Position numbers and translations under genes: made by a program. DNA of 64,000 nt from Ryuthela nishihirai (Eukaryota > Arthropoda > Arachnida > Araneae > Heptathelidae): assembly GCA_038380435.1 (NCBI GenBank), contig JAWZYU010000056.1, positions 2,480,001 to 2,544,000 on the forward strand, in the 5' to 3' direction. Below are positions 44,751 through 56,791 of this stretch, piece after piece. The notes under the pieces were generated by a model. It worked only from the letters and a program-made list of their open reading frames with translations, made no database searches and was not told the origin of the DNA. Within the stretch, counting starts at the first letter, position 1. Each line of letters opens with the position of its first letter.

Positions 44751-45958
44751 TACACTGAGAGGCCAAAAGTCATGGGATACTTGCCTAATAACGGGTTGGT
44801 CCTCCTCGAGCCCTCAGCAATGCAGCCACACATCGAGGCATGGAATCAACGAGTTGTCGGTACCATTCTGCAGGGATGGCAGCCCACTCATCCTGCAGTG
44901 TAGACCATAATTGTATTGCATTGGATGGTGCTGGATTCATGATTCGTAAGCTGGTTTCCATTGTGTCTCACAGATGATCCAAGGATTTCATATCAGGAGA
45001 CCGTGGGGGCCAATTCATGGTGGTAAAGTACGTGGAGTATTCCTCAATCCACCTCCTAACAACCAAAGACTGATGACACGTTGCATTTTCTTGTTGGAAT
45101 ACACTTTCACTATCAGGGTGCTCGAGAGTCATGGTGCAATTGATTAGTGAGAATGTCCACATATCTCACCTATCAGCGATTACTCCAAACGGACGAGAGA
45201 GCCCAATGTAGATCACGTGAACACGCCCTACACCATCACAGAGCTGACTCCAGTCTGAACAGTACCTTACAGACAGGAAGGGTCATGGCTTCACGGGGCC
45301 TACTCTACATTCTAACGCCCCCGTCAGCACATAGCAACTGGAACATTGATTCATCAAACCATGCTACCCGACGCCACTGTTCTACTCTCCAATTTCGATA
45401 TCTTCGGGCCCATTCCAGTTAATGAGCTCTGTGACGACGTGTAAGCAATGGGACATGAGTGAGTCTTCGGCTACCAAATCCGATGGAATGCAGGTGGCGA
45501 CAGATAGTTCTTTCGGAAACGTTTTGTGTTTGACCCGCATTCAAATTGGCAGTGATTTCATGCACTGTAGTCCATTTGTTGGTCGTTACCAACGTGACAG
45601 CCAACATTCGTCAATTGCACGTGGCCATCCCTTTCGTTGGTTTATGTATGTGGATATGCCATCAATAGAATTCTATTGATAAACTCTTGACACCGTAGAC
45701 CTGGGAAAACCGAATTCCTGCACGATCTCCGATATTGCATGAACCATCCTTCTGGCACTGACCATCAAGCCACGTTCAAAGTCAAACAACTCATGACGCC
45801 TGCAGCCATGCTGAATTAACAACTACTCCGAAATGAATGTTGGGATTGTAGGCTACTGCAGCGTCATTCTGCGGTTGACGTCAAACGCAACAGTTACGAA
45901 TACAGCGCACTAGTTCTACTTTAACTGATATTTTCAATACTTTTGGCCCCTCAATGTA
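44751..45958 (-). mobile_element. Tc1-like transposon, 1.2 kb, broken transposase
   Basis: Complete at both ends: TACACTGAGAGGCCAAAAGT at the left and, on the minus strand, TACATTGAGGGGCCAAAAGT at the right. The minus strand encodes the transposase in several frames. An N-terminal helix-turn-helix part (45607-45419) has ITANLNAGQTQNVSERTICR and GFGSRRLTHVPLLTRRHR. The second catalytic aspartate block (45162-44968) reads FQQENATCHQS, where the usual D is replaced by E. WPPRSPDMKSLDHL follows, the block that normally carries the third acidic residue. The changed aspartate and frameshifts indicate an inactive copy, but the clear ends could still be mobilised by another family member. Confidence 0.9.
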
Positions 45959-46079
45959 TAATATAACGTTACATAATTAGTATAGATGTCTCATCTGCAG
46001 AAATAGTAATGGACTCAATAGAATGTCGAACACAATAGAACGACATTAGATTGATTAGACCTCATGGACGTGCGTGAAC

Positions 46080-46235
46080 ATGAGAATGGGCCGTACAGCA
46101 GATCTCAGTGACTTCCAGCGTTTTACATTATAGGATGTTACCTTAGCAAAAGTCAGTTAGGGACATTTCAGCCCTTCTGCAACTTGCTCCGATCAACTAT
46201 AAGTGACGTCATTGTGAAATATATAAATAGAGAAG
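46080..46235 (+). pseudogene. Tc1-like transposase N-terminal fragment
   Basis: The plus strand reads MGRTADLSDFQRF and then degenerates through stops. This matches the start of the transposase of the element at 61.5-62.9 kb (MSTMSDLSDFQKG). Only the beginning of the helix-turn-helix domain is present; the catalytic domain and inverted repeats are missing. Confidence 0.6.
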
Positions 46236-46584
46236 CCACTCTCAATAATACAGAAATAACAACGACATAGAGGCAACCTGCTAAAAATAAGTGTACTTCT
46301 GATATACCTCTAATTCCATGATTACGAGAAACACTGAGGAATATAATGAGATCATATAACTTTGAAATTCCAGTAAAAGCAGCTAGTAACGTATTTAATG
46401 TGGTAAAAAAATCGAGATCGTAAAGAGAAAACAGGTGGTGTTTACAAGATGCCAGTTACTCTACTTAATGATAATAAATTCCGACCTACTATGCTAAAAG
46501 CAACTCTCTGCAGCCATAAGAATAAAAGAACACCGAAACAATATTAAACAACAAAATTTATTGCAATTATTTTTGAACTATTAG
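46236..46584. other. unassigned AT-rich DNA
   Basis: The stretch AAGATGCCAGTTACTCTAC (46447) recurs at 49322 next to the ~300 bp repeat, so part of this is a dispersed repeat. Otherwise nothing. Confidence 0.45.
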
Positions 46585-46842
46585 GAGACATGTGGTTCCC
46601 CCGTGATGGTCATCCAGCATGTTGTGTTCTTTAACGTGCACAGGATGTGACTCCTTTGCACACGGAACGACGGCTTAACCAATCATCCGATGGACATTCC
46701 AAACTTATGAGTGGCACCTTTCTTACCCAGAGAAGGGTGGAGTTTAGTCAAGATAAATCTCAATGATGGCGTAGTTGGGATTCAAACGTGGCAACTGCAA
46801 ATTAGGAGCCTGACACGATACCTACTGAGCCAACACCGCCCT
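46585..46842 (-). mobile_element. SINE-B, 5' two-thirds, minus strand
   Basis: GTCATCCAGCATGTTGTGTT, TTTAACGTGCACAGG and GATAAATCTCAATG, ending with a decayed head (CTACTGAGCCAACACCGCCC). The family's 3' part is missing. Confidence 0.8.
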
Positions 46843-47089
46843 AACAAATCAGAAATCAAAGTTCGAGTGGATCGAAACTAAGACATATTTAAAAAGGTTT
46901 TCAATGATTTCACAATTTTCACTTCTTGTAAAATTATCACTCTGATTGCATCTTTTAATGCTCTCTGTATAAGAAGTTAAATTTCAAAAGAAAAATGGTA
47001 AAATTTCAATAGTATGGAATACGAAAGTTATTCAACATTCAATAAACGAAACAGGCAAACAGAATACACTTATTTCTATCAGATGCATA

Positions 47090-48285
47090 TACACTGAAGT
47101 GCCATTGAATTACGGATAGGAGACGTTATCCAAGATTCAGAACTACAAGTCCGGCATTTGCGCGCATGCGTGGCTGAAACTCTGGTCATATGTAGCTGAC
47201 AGCTTTGGCTTCCCCAAGCATTCGTTGTGAGAAGCGTGGGAAAGGCATTGGATTTATATGCATCTGACAGAGGGTAGATCGTAGGTGCCGACGGATTGGA
47301 AACTGGATCTCCGAAATTGTCAACGAACACGGATTTTTCTCGTACGACAGTTTCAAGAGTGTTCCGAGAATATAATTCCGGCAAAAAAACAAACACCCGA
47401 ACAAGCTGCAAAGAACAACCAGCATTGAATGATCGTGGGCTTCGCCGTCTGATCCGCATCGTATGGACCGATAGGGACCAGACATTATCTGAAATCACCT
47501 CCCATCGGGTTACAGCCGGGAAGTCAGTGCACAGACCATGCAACGTTCATTTCATCATCTCAGCTTCAGGAGCCACCAACCTACGAAAGTCCTCACTTCT
47601 AACGGCACAACACCGGGCTCAACGATTTGCCTGGACTAAAGAGCATCGAAACTGGACCCATCTAAAATTGGCAACTGATAGCCTGGAGTGATGAATCCCG
47701 ATTTAAACTTCATCACGCCGATGGGAGACTGAGGACATGAAGCCATGGATACTGAATGTCAGGTCGGAAGTGTATAAGCTGGTGGTGGCTCAGTGATGGC
47801 CTGGGGTGTCTCTCAGTTGGAACCTTTGCTACGTGTACCGGCGACTCTCACTGCATCCCAGTATGTAGAACTGATGGCTTACCATTTTCACTCATTTATG
47901 TTATCATGCATCCCAATGGAAGTGGTGTCTACCAGCAAGACAACTCTTCATCTCACAGGTTCAGCTTTGCTACTGCATAGTTGCAGGAGCATTGAAATAA
48001 TGAATTGACTTTGAAATAATGAAATGGCTACCCACAAATCCAGATTTAAATCCCATTGAAAATCTTTGGGATACCACCGAGCAGAGTGGTCGTGCTCGTG
48101 TCCCATCAGCGACGTCCTTGAGAGAATTGTGGACAGCTCTGGAGGATGCATGGGTCGCCATACTTGAGGAACATGTGCGCAAGCTTGTGGAATCTTTGCC
48201 TCGTCGTGTGGAGGCAGTTATGAGAGCCAGAGGGTTCCAACACGTTACTAGGTTGCTATCCCTAATTCAATGGCGCTTCAGTGTA
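47090..48285 (+). mobile_element. Tc1-like DD34E transposon, 1.2 kb
   Basis: Inverted ends TACACTGAAGTGCCATTGAA (left) and, on the minus strand, TACACTGAAGCGCCATTGAA (right): 19 of 20 bases agree. The plus strand encodes the transposase in a few frames. The N-terminal part (47296-47691) has STNTDFSRTTVSRVFREY (helix-turn-helix) and RKSSLLTAQHRAQRFAWTKEH. WSDESRF-type D follows near 47687, then the VYQQDNSSSH block (second D, near 47930) and PDLNPIENLWD (E, near 48045-48070), giving D...D-34-E style spacing. The C-terminal LRELWTALEDAW and ARGFQHV match Tc1 transposases. Only about three frame breaks are seen, so this is the best-preserved Tc1 copy here. It acts at TA sites. Confidence 0.92.
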
Positions 48286-49071
48286 AAAGTTAATGTTGAA
48301 ATGAAACACATTCGCTACGGTAGCTCGATTCTAATTTTTAACAAAAAAATGTAAATACAGAAGAAGTGTTCAGTGATAATTTTGAATTAGAATCCGATAT
48401 AAAAGAGACAGACAAAGGCTTGGGACGAATCGTTTGAAGAAACAAATCATGACTTACATAGAGTCAAAAATTGGTATAACATATATATAATTCATTTCGA
48501 GATTATGTCACTTAAATATTAACCCATTCATTCGCGATATGAACTTCTATGGTACGGAAAAAGTATCGTAATTACTCTCCATTTTATATTAAAAATTTCG
48601 TTATATAATAAAGTCCATTTTTCCATTTCAAACTCCCCTAAACATATGTAGCAACAGGATACGGAGTGGCCATCATTTACGGCGTGGGTTTTTAATTTTG
48701 TGCGAAATCACAAATTGGTGTTATTTATTTTGCAACGATAAAGAAAGTAAAAACGTAATTAAAATAGGTATGGGTACTCTGTTCAAATAAATAATAAATT
48801 TCGAAACGAATTCAATAAATATTAATGTGATATATATTTTTAAAACTTTCAATATAGATAACATATAGGAATCAAAACGTTAAATTTTAAATATGTTCCA
48901 GCTCAGGTTTCGCTCTGTGATGAAACAAATTACATTCTAAAAGAATCCATATCCATTAAAAGTTCGCTTTAAATGGTCAAGAGAGAGAGAGAGCATACGA
49001 TCACTCTTAAACCGTAAATGCTGAAAAATGGCTTTTTTTCTAAATTACTGAAAAGATTTTTGAAAATTATG
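48286..49071. other. unassigned AT-rich DNA
   Basis: Contains a short (GA)n run near 48982. Nothing else recognisable. Confidence 0.5.
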
Positions 49072-49250
49072 TACGAGGGTCATTCAAATGAGAAGAAGAA
49101 AAGTGTGAAATTAAGAGTAACTCTTTTATTGACCTGTTGAACTTTGACAGGCCTAGTGAGACATTTGTTCCAACATGAGATTAGCGACATGACACTCTCC
49201 TAGAGTGACTTCTGCTTTGCATGACGGATTCTGTGATAATGTACTGCACC
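49072..49250. mobile_element. mariner-type terminal fragment
   Basis: TACGAGGGTCATTCAAATGA resembles mariner terminal repeats. The following ~160 bp have no partner end and no transposase motif I can read, so this is a one-sided remnant at best. Confidence 0.4.
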
Positions 49251-49369
49251 TCTTCATTTCACTTCAAATTCCATCTTCTCATGAAGTGTTTTTAGATACA
49301 GAAATTCCAAAAGAAAATACAAGATGCCAGTTACTCTACCTAATAATAATAAATTCCGACCTCGTCGTA

Positions 49370-49680
49370 ACCTAAGTCGTTTTATCCAGTATGCAACCGG
49401 TTTCGAACCCATAAAATAAATAGTAACGGGTCGAGACCATTTCCGATACACTCAACGTGTAATTCTCCCCGAATGTAATCGAAAAACATTAGTTTTAGAT
49501 CTGTTACATGAGTTATAAAACTTCAACTTTTATCGGGTTCGACCCAGTTGATCGGCTACGTAACGGGTTCGATACCTTGCGTGATTGAATTAACGGCCCG
49601 AATCCCGTTAGTATAACGTTATGTTGGCGAAAAAGAAACGAACGCTTCGGAAACATTAGATATTAAATCATTTTATCTAC
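49370..49680. repeat. ~300 bp repeat, one unit
   Basis: Carries TTTTATCCAGTATGCAACCG, GTAACGGGTCGAGACC, TCGGGTTCGACCCAG, CGGGTTCGATACCTTGCGTG and TTGGCGAAAAAGAAACGAAC, the same order as at 41129 and 51636. Confidence 0.85.
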
Positions 49681-49896
49681 TAAAGAAAATGCCAGGACAC
49701 CAGAGGGATGACGTTCTAGTCATTCCTAAACATCCCTGTACTATATTGTTATTGTTACTTGGACAAAATGGGAGTAGACTTTGTTAAGCAGAAATCAACC
49801 CTTTTGTTCAAAATTCTCGGGCTCTTCGGTTTTAATACTTGCTCTCAAATGGCCATAGTTTCGCAAAATTATTACGAATTGATGGTGTCGCCATGG

Positions 49897-51640
49897 TTTG
49901 GATCATCATCATGATCCTCAAGCAGCCATGGGATACGGAGGTCCAATTAGACCGTGCAATTTAGTTCTCCAAGCATATCTGTCCTGAGGTACATCTGCTG
50001 CATCCGGCCACTGCACACCAATTCTAACAAGGTCCTGTTTGACATTGTCTGCCCACCGCATCCTAGGTCTCCCCCTCTTCCTGATGCCTTTAGGGACACT
50101 GTTCATAACCCTATTCGCCAATCTATAATTATCCATACGGGCAACATGGTCAAACCAACGGAGTCTTTCTCTGTGCAATATGCTGTTTCAGAGAAGTTAC
50201 CGACTCGTTTGCCAAACATCATCATTAGTTAAAAAGTTGAACACCAAATTCCAAAGATACCGCTTAAGCATCTAGAATCAAAATCATCTAGTTTCCTGTT
50301 AACTTCTGAACAAAGCTTCCAAGATTCACTACCATAACTAACCCTAGAAAGAACCAAACTATTATACAGTCTAAATTTATTCATTAGGTGTATTATGCCA
50401 ATTTCTCCACACTCGTTTTAGATTCTTAAAAGTCACGACAGCAATTCTTATTCGTATGTTAATCTCGTGCCGAACATCACTAGTATCTGTTACATAGCTC
50501 CCAAGAAAATTAACACCTGTGACACCTGCTCAAGACTGCAAACCATTCAGATTAACTGAATCACAGCCTGCCTTACCAATTCTCATCACTTTAGTTTTTC
50601 CTCTGTTTATAACCAAACCTATTCTATTACCAGTCTCATCAACAGCTCGAAATAAAGAGTTCATCTCATCAACATCATTTTCCCAAAAGGGCTAAATTAT
50701 CAGCATAATCTAAATCAGAAATTTTCGTATCTGCAGTCCATTTAAGGCCAAAATCTTTCTCTAGAAATGAATTTCGCATAACGTAATGAATAACTAAACT
50801 AAAGAGAAAAGGAGACAAAATGCATCCTTGTCAAACACCAGAAGTAATGCTAAACCAATTGCTAGAAGCTTTACCAACTCTCACACACGACTCAGTGTTA
50901 TTACAGAGAACTTTGATTATGTTAACTAACTTGTTTGGTATACCATATGATCTCACAATTAAACACAAATTTTGACAATCAACAGAGTCGAAAGCCTTTT
51001 TGAAATCAACAAACTAATAACCAAAGGTTTCTGAAACTCTAAAGATTTCTCAAGAATCTTCCTGAGTCAAAATATCTGATCTACACATCCCCTACCACTT
51101 CTGAATCCACATTGCTCATCACGCAGTTGCCGTCAACCAGATTCTTAATTCTATTAAGCACAACCATGCAAAGAACTTTTTCCGGAACAGAGGGTAGGCT
51201 GATACCTTACAGTTATCAGAAGAATTGCGACCAATTTTTTTTTTTGAAAATAGGGATAATAATAGTTCTCGCAAAATCCTTAGAGACCATGCCTTTATCA
51301 TAAAAGATATTCAAATTTTAAATTATCCAAGTGGTAACAGAAATATTCTCAGCTCTTAGCATTTCCGTGGTAATTTCGTCTACCCCTGGGGATTTATAAA
51401 GTTTAAGTTTAGAAATAGCTTTAACGCTTGTCTGAAATTTTGCTGTAAGAAACCTTTCATTAATGCACTCATATCCTAGAAGAGCATCACTAGTGTGTCT
51501 GCTGAGAAGCAGACCCACGCCTTGGTGATTCTTATTATCGTCCCTCCCTGAAAACAGAAATTGAAGATTATTTTTAAGAATCTATCCTTTATCTGTCCAT
51601 TTGGTCTCTTGCAAACGAATTTCGGTGGTATAACGCTATG
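49897..51640 (-). pseudogene. LINE copy: endonuclease stub fused to RT and C-terminal tail
   Basis: Minus-strand RTE/craniofacial-development-protein-2-like LINE. From 51640 downward: an endonuclease stub (EIRLQETKWTD, then HTSDALLGYECINERFLTAKF) joins directly to the RT start (AISKLKLYKSPGVDEITTEM). About 0.9 kb of endonuclease present in copy A is therefore deleted. The RT follows with DFKKAFDSVD (near 50990), QGCILSPFLFSL (near 50820) and the active-site box reading LDYADN instead of YADD (near 50700). The C-terminal domain (50178-49918) reads RLRWFDHVARMDNYRLANRV, KRGRPRMRWADN and DLVRIGVQWPDAA, ending MAA and a stop before an ATC-rich 3' end near 49900. Stops and frameshifts plus the missing catalytic aspartate make it dead. 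It lies between two blocks of the ~300 bp repeat. Confidence 0.9.
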
Positions 51641-52145
51641 CTGGCGAAAAAAAGACGAAAGTTTCGGAAACATTAGATACTAAGTTGTTTTATCCAGTAT
51701 GCAATCGGTTTCGAACCCATAAAATAAAAAGCAACGGGTCGAAACCTTTTACGATACATTTAACATGTAATTCTTCCCGAATGTAATCGGAAAACATTAG
51801 TTTTAGATCTGTTGCTGGATTAGAACATGAGTTACAAAACTGCAACTTTTATCGGGTTCGACCCAGTTAATCGGCTACGTAACGGTTTCGATAACTTGCG
51901 TGGTTGAGTTAACGGACCAAATCCCGGTAGTATAACGTTATGTTGGCGAAAAAGAAACGAACACTTTGGAAACATTAGATATTAAATCATTTTATCCAAT
52001 ATGTAATCAGTTTAGAACTTATATAATTGAAGTAAGGGGTCGAGACCTCTTCCGATACATTCAACTTGTAATTCTTCCAGAATATAATCGGAAAACATTT
52101 GTTTGAGATCTGTGGCTCTATTAGAACACGAGATCTCTTCACCGA
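51636..52145. repeat. ~300 bp repeat, ~1.6 units
   Basis: Units begin TTTTATCCAGTATGCAATCG (51688) and TTTTATCCAATATGTAATCA (51990), about 300 bp apart. The first has both B-box-like motifs. The left junction is within or next to the LINE endonuclease motif at 51600-51640 and the right junction lies beside another endonuclease piece at 52175. Confidence 0.85.
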
Positions 52146-53330
52146 AAGAGAAATTTAGAGTTATTTTCAATTTTCTCACCTTAACCCGTCCATCTAGTCT
52201 CTTGCAAACCTAGATTATATACATAGGTTATAACGCTGGAATTTCTGCGTGAGGACATCAAGAGAATAATCTCAACATAGCGTCTTCACGTTTCATGTAC
52301 CTTCAGAGAGAAAATGACTAGTAGGATTTTTTGAAGAAACTTGGTTCATTGAGAAACGCAGGGCCAACAATATCAAACAACCCGTGATAGCAGGCATGGG
52401 CAAAGACCTGTTCCTCCACTGCTACAGGTTGAAGTGATCCATGTTGGTAGGAACTTCAAGCACTACCGTTTTTAAGTGGAACTTTTCAAGATCCGTAAGA
52501 CCTACCTGTGACACATTACTCCAATTTAGGATTAGCGATACCCAACTAGCTAAGTGAGTGTTCAGGTAGCTGTGATGGCTATGATCAGATTTATCCACAG
52601 CTGATATAAGGTATCCCGTGCCTCTGTTCACTTAGGGCTGGCAACCCACAACAAACAGAAAACACAGCGGCAAATTCTCACTCAACAGGTGTCCACCTCT
52701 GCAGCAAGTCCAGAATCCATAATCAAGCTCAAAGCCTAAATCAGTCCAGTGTCATAGGCGTAAATGGTCATCACCAAGACCCTGTAAAGTTGACCATTCC
52801 TCAACAGGGCAGGTAAAAAGAAAAAAAGTGACTATAAATGACCAGATCGGTAGGGTACACCAGTCTGACTCCATTTCTGTTTCCTCCGAAAAGAGAATAT
52901 TTCTTTTTGAAAAAACTTTTTGAAAGGTACTAATGGCATGCTCCAAAGGAAGGCAGGGTAAGACATTATGTGATAGACCCGGACGGTTCCATTCATCATC
53001 ACTGGGGATTGATACACAACTATCTTTCCAGTTTATGTATAGGCAACATTTAGAGACCAGATGCATTATTGGAGAAAATTTGCAATGCAGGCCATTTTGT
53101 GATCCGAACCTATAGGAACATCAGAATCACATAGCGAGGATAGTATCAATAGCTGTAGTAATGATAATCCAACATTCGGTACTGAAAGCGTGAAAATATC
53201 GTTGATGAAAATTCTTTTTTCTTAAAACTTGAATGTATCATTAAGATACATCCGTGATATATAGTCTTGTTCAAATGCCAATCAGATTGAGTGATAAAAC
53301 GAAAGGCAAACATTTCTATTAAATTAGTAT
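52146..53330 (-). mobile_element. LINE endonuclease start and 5' region (copy C)
   Basis: On the minus strand, 52170-52330 encodes the endonuclease start (NVKTLC, SLDVLTQKFQRYN, LQETRWTG) with a frameshift and stops, one replacing the W of TWNV. The rest matches the 5' regions of copies A and B. A small extra endonuclease-like piece is inserted near 53430-53485. Confidence 0.75.
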
Positions 53331-53396
53331 ATATATTTTGTGGTAGTTTAACTCTGAAAATACCAATTAATGGATAATTCAGAAACGGAACAAGTA

Positions 53397-54466
53397 TACA
53401 GATAACTCTAATTTGATGTGGGAGATGAGTTCCGGTTAGAGTTATTTTCAATTTTTCTCACCTTAACCCGTCCATCTAGAATCGTTAATCTAGATCTAAA
53501 TATCGTTAAACAAATTTCCGCGTAAAACTAGGGGATTTTTTATTTGTTGGTATTTTCGCCTATCTTATTGATCTTTTTTCCTTTTCTTGGTTTCGTAATA
53601 GATGTTTTATTTCCACAAAAATAATTGTAATTTTCGATATTTATTTAATGATTACATATATGCATAATTATGTATATAAATATGTCATCGAGTAATTATT
53701 TTACAGTTTATTTCTTAATATGGAGGGAAACTAGCTGGTTTCCTTTGCTTGCCTCTGTTTTGTGCGTAATGTTTATTTGTAACATTCCATTAACTGGTCA
53801 CAACATCGTCTTATGGCATCCAATCATTAAATATCAATATCATGATACTTCAAAAAATCCATGCGTTATTGCACAGTGAAAACTAAATATTTAAACGCCA
53901 ACACTATTTGTGGTTCAGATTCTTGTTGTTCTTCAAAAGCAGCGTTGAATTCTAAATCCTGAAGTTCATCGTTAATGAGTGGCTCACTGTGGAGTTTAAT
54001 AACTTCGTTTATCTTTTAAAGTTACGCCTTCGTATCCTGCTCCAATTTGATATTTCGCTGATGTTAATTAAAAAAATCCGACTTAAATTCTTGTAAATAA
54101 ACTATATAGATGGATAAATCCAAGCATGATTTATCTGAATTATGCAGCAGTGATTTGGAGAACTAAATTGCACAGTGTGGTTGGACCTCCGTAGCCCATG
54201 TCTGCTTGATGATGATCGTGTTGTTGTTGTTGTTGATGGTGATGATGATTAATAAACTAAAAACATTGCAGCACTCTAGTAAGTACGAATTAAAGTTCCG
54301 TTTAGGAATATCCGCAGTAAGTTTCAGTAAAATGAACTAAGAGATGCAAGGAAAGAGGAAAAGTGTGTGAAGTGCCATGAAACGAGTGGTGAAAAAGAAC
54401 GATAAATGCAATCTATGTGATAAGGATACTGCAACTTATAATGTTATTGCTTGTGGCAATATATAT
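53397..54466 (-). mobile_element. pogo/Tigger-like relic (copy C)
   Basis: Left end TACAGATAACTCTAATTTGA; the right end is lost where AT-rich DNA begins near 54466. It holds the same C-terminal transposase fragment (53790-54040) and the same nested LINE tail (54151-54250) as copies A and B. Confidence 0.65.
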
Positions 54467-54725
54467 TGCTTAATATAAAATGCAATACAATAAATAAAAT
54501 ACAATAAATGATATACAATACAATAAATATATTGTACATATTGGTACAGTCGTCTGTATTGGTATAGTCGACTATATATATATGTATCTGGTACAGTCGT
54601 CCATGAGACCACCCATCTCTCCATATTCCTGATATATATGCTGCATTGGGTATTTTTTTAAATAATACTCGGGCCCCACACGACGGTTCAAGCATTTATG
54701 ATCTCCACGAAAACATCTTGTGACA
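54467..54725 (+). mobile_element. possible 5' LTR piece of the gag-bearing gypsy element
   Basis: AT-rich DNA with two related blocks (GGTACAGTCGTCTGTATTGG and GGTACAGTCGTCCATGAG) ending TTGTGACA directly before a primer-binding-site-like sequence. The left boundary is unknown and no 3' LTR is seen. Confidence 0.35.
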
Positions 54726-54727
54726 GA

Positions 54728-54745
54728 TTGGTGTCAGCAGAAGCG
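54728..54745 (+). promoter_or_regulatory. candidate tRNA primer-binding site
   Basis: TTGGTGTCAGCAGAAGCG, two bases after a TGACA end. TGGTGTC complements the 3' end of a Leu-type tRNA, and sites of this form prime minus-strand synthesis in many Ty3/gypsy elements. A gag-like frame starts 130 bp downstream. Confidence 0.55.
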
Positions 54746-55098
54746 AGGTACATGAAGTGTGGTGTGATTTATTTTTTGTGTCTGTCGTCTTTTGAGGAGT
54801 CTCTACGATAACATCGGTTTGGTGACTTCCAATTGATGTGAATTTGTTTTTGCTTCTGCTATTGTATTAGTGTATCATGTCCCATTACGATACACGATTA
54901 AGTGCCGAAAACGGTACTCCATGTGATCATAGTGCAGACGGTTCACTACAAACGCTCCACGCACGACACATGGAGGTAATTTCTGGAGCAGAAAAAGTAG
55001 GGGAGCCGAAGATAGGCACTCGACTGAGAGTGAAACGGCCGGATGCTCTGAAAGAACATTAGGTCAACTCTCGGGGATGGAGACCTTCGACAGTTTGG

Positions 55099-55653
55099 GT
55101 TGGGTTGTTTTACCTCTGAGCGTCACTTTTTTGCACATCATGTGCTAAATGGCCAGGTCGCATGGTCCCCGAAGTCTCAGAGAAGGTTGGGGGAGGGGAC
55201 CCACTGGAACAGCTGTTGGGAGACAGATGGTAGACTCCCGTCAAGACCATCCAGCGTGTTCTTTGACGTTGGATTGTTTTACAGCTGAGCGGCACTTTTT
55301 TGCACACAATGGGCCAAATGGCCAGGTCACAAGGACCCAGAAGGCTAAGAGAAGGTTGGGGGAGGGGACCCACTGGAACAGCTGTTGCGAGACAGATGGT
55401 AGCCTCCCGTCAAGGACATCCAGCGTGTTCTTTAACGTGCACAGGGATATGCTCTCCCGCACACGGCACCACAGCTTAACGTCCCATCCGACGGACGGCG
55501 GCCTTTCCAAGCCCATCGGTGTCCCCTTCTGACCGTGGGCGGGGCGGAGAATTTTGCGGAGACAAATCTCAACGCTGACCCAGCTGGGACTCGAACCTGG
55601 GAACTACAGATTACGAGCCTGGCGCGCTACCGACTGAGCCACCTCCGCCCCCA
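55099..55653 (-). mobile_element. SINE-B partial dimer with target duplication
   Basis: A minus-strand insertion of 555 bp made of a partial copy (55099-55266, only the 3' part of the family) joined to a complete copy (about 55267-55653). The whole is flanked by TTCGACAGTTTGG at 55086-55098 and 55654-55666, a 13 bp duplication. The single pair of flanks shows the dimer inserted as one unit. The complete copy has an intact B box (GGTTCGAGTCCC on the minus strand). Confidence 0.95.
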
Positions 55654-56402
55654 TTCGACAGTTTGGAGATATTCTGCATGAAAGTGCGGCTGCTCCAAAT
55701 TGAGGCGGAGGAAAAAAGGCATTTGTGCGGAATTGAAGCTGATGAACAGCGTGAAATTCGTAAAGTTGATGAGAGTCGTGAAATTCGATAATTCAAACTT
55801 CGAAAAATGTAGATGCAGGCTGGACAGGAGGGTCCCTTGGTGAGCCGTACGATAGAACCAGCTCATCCGGGTCCCTTCAGAATGGACTTGATACCGTTTG
55901 CAGGAGCGGCGAAGAGTTGTTTAGATCGGCGTCCCTTTTGTGAACAGTTATTGGCAATTCACCTGAGAGCTTCTAGGAAATGCCATTGTGTTTTAAAACT
56001 ATGGATTTAAAATTTATAAAGTTTAAAGCTTATGATGCAGTACTTCTGCCTATTTTCCGGGAAAAACTTGGCAGATTGCTGGTTAGCTGGCCGTAGATGA
56101 TACTGAGCATTATGATCGGTTCAACACCTATGTACTGCACACATGCAAGGTGTCGGCTATTCAACATAAGTAAAGGCTTCATAGGACCACAATATTCCAG
56201 TCTGATACCTGGGGTCAGTTGGGAGAACATAACCGTGAATTGTAGAATCGTTATATAGATAGCCGCAAAATGACATACTTCGAACGATTAAAAGACCTTA
56301 TGATATCGAATAGGCTTAAATCCGAGGCGCCCCTGGCAACGCAAGAATATATTGCTTTGCAGGAGAGGTCCGATTGGCTGAGGTCCACAAAATTGGTGGA
56401 GT

Positions 56403-56791
56403 TGGGTTTGGTTGTTTTACCTCTGAAGCGGCACTTTTTTGCACACCATGGGCTAAATAGCCAGGTCACATGGACCCCGAAGGCTCAGAGAAGGTTGGGG
56501 GAGGAGACCCACTGAAACAGCTGTTGGGAGACAGATGGTAGTCTCCCGTCAAGGCCATCCAGCGTGTTCTTTAACGTGCACAGGGTATGGCTCTCCCGCA
56601 CAAGGGGCCACGACTTAACGTCCCATCCGACAGACGGCGGCCTTTCCAAGCCCTTCGGTGTCCCCTACTGACCGTGGGCAAGGCGGGGAATTTTGCGGAG
56701 ATAAATCTCAACGCTGACCCAGCTGGGACTCGAACCTGGGAACTACAGATTATGAGCTTGGCGCGCTACCGACTGAGCCACCCCCGCCCCG
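56403..56791 (-). mobile_element. SINE-B, young full-length copy with target duplication
   Basis: A 389 bp minus-strand copy inside the gag relic, flanked by AATTGGTGGAGT at 56391-56402 and 56792-56803. Head, body and CAACCC-type tail are all present; it differs little from the copies at 38931 and 59690. Confidence 0.95.

Noticed and set aside
55100..55532. Frames of 62-127 codons across the SINE dimer
   Set aside because: Fall wholly inside tRNA-derived SINE sequence on both strands; similar frames recur in every well-preserved SINE-B copy.
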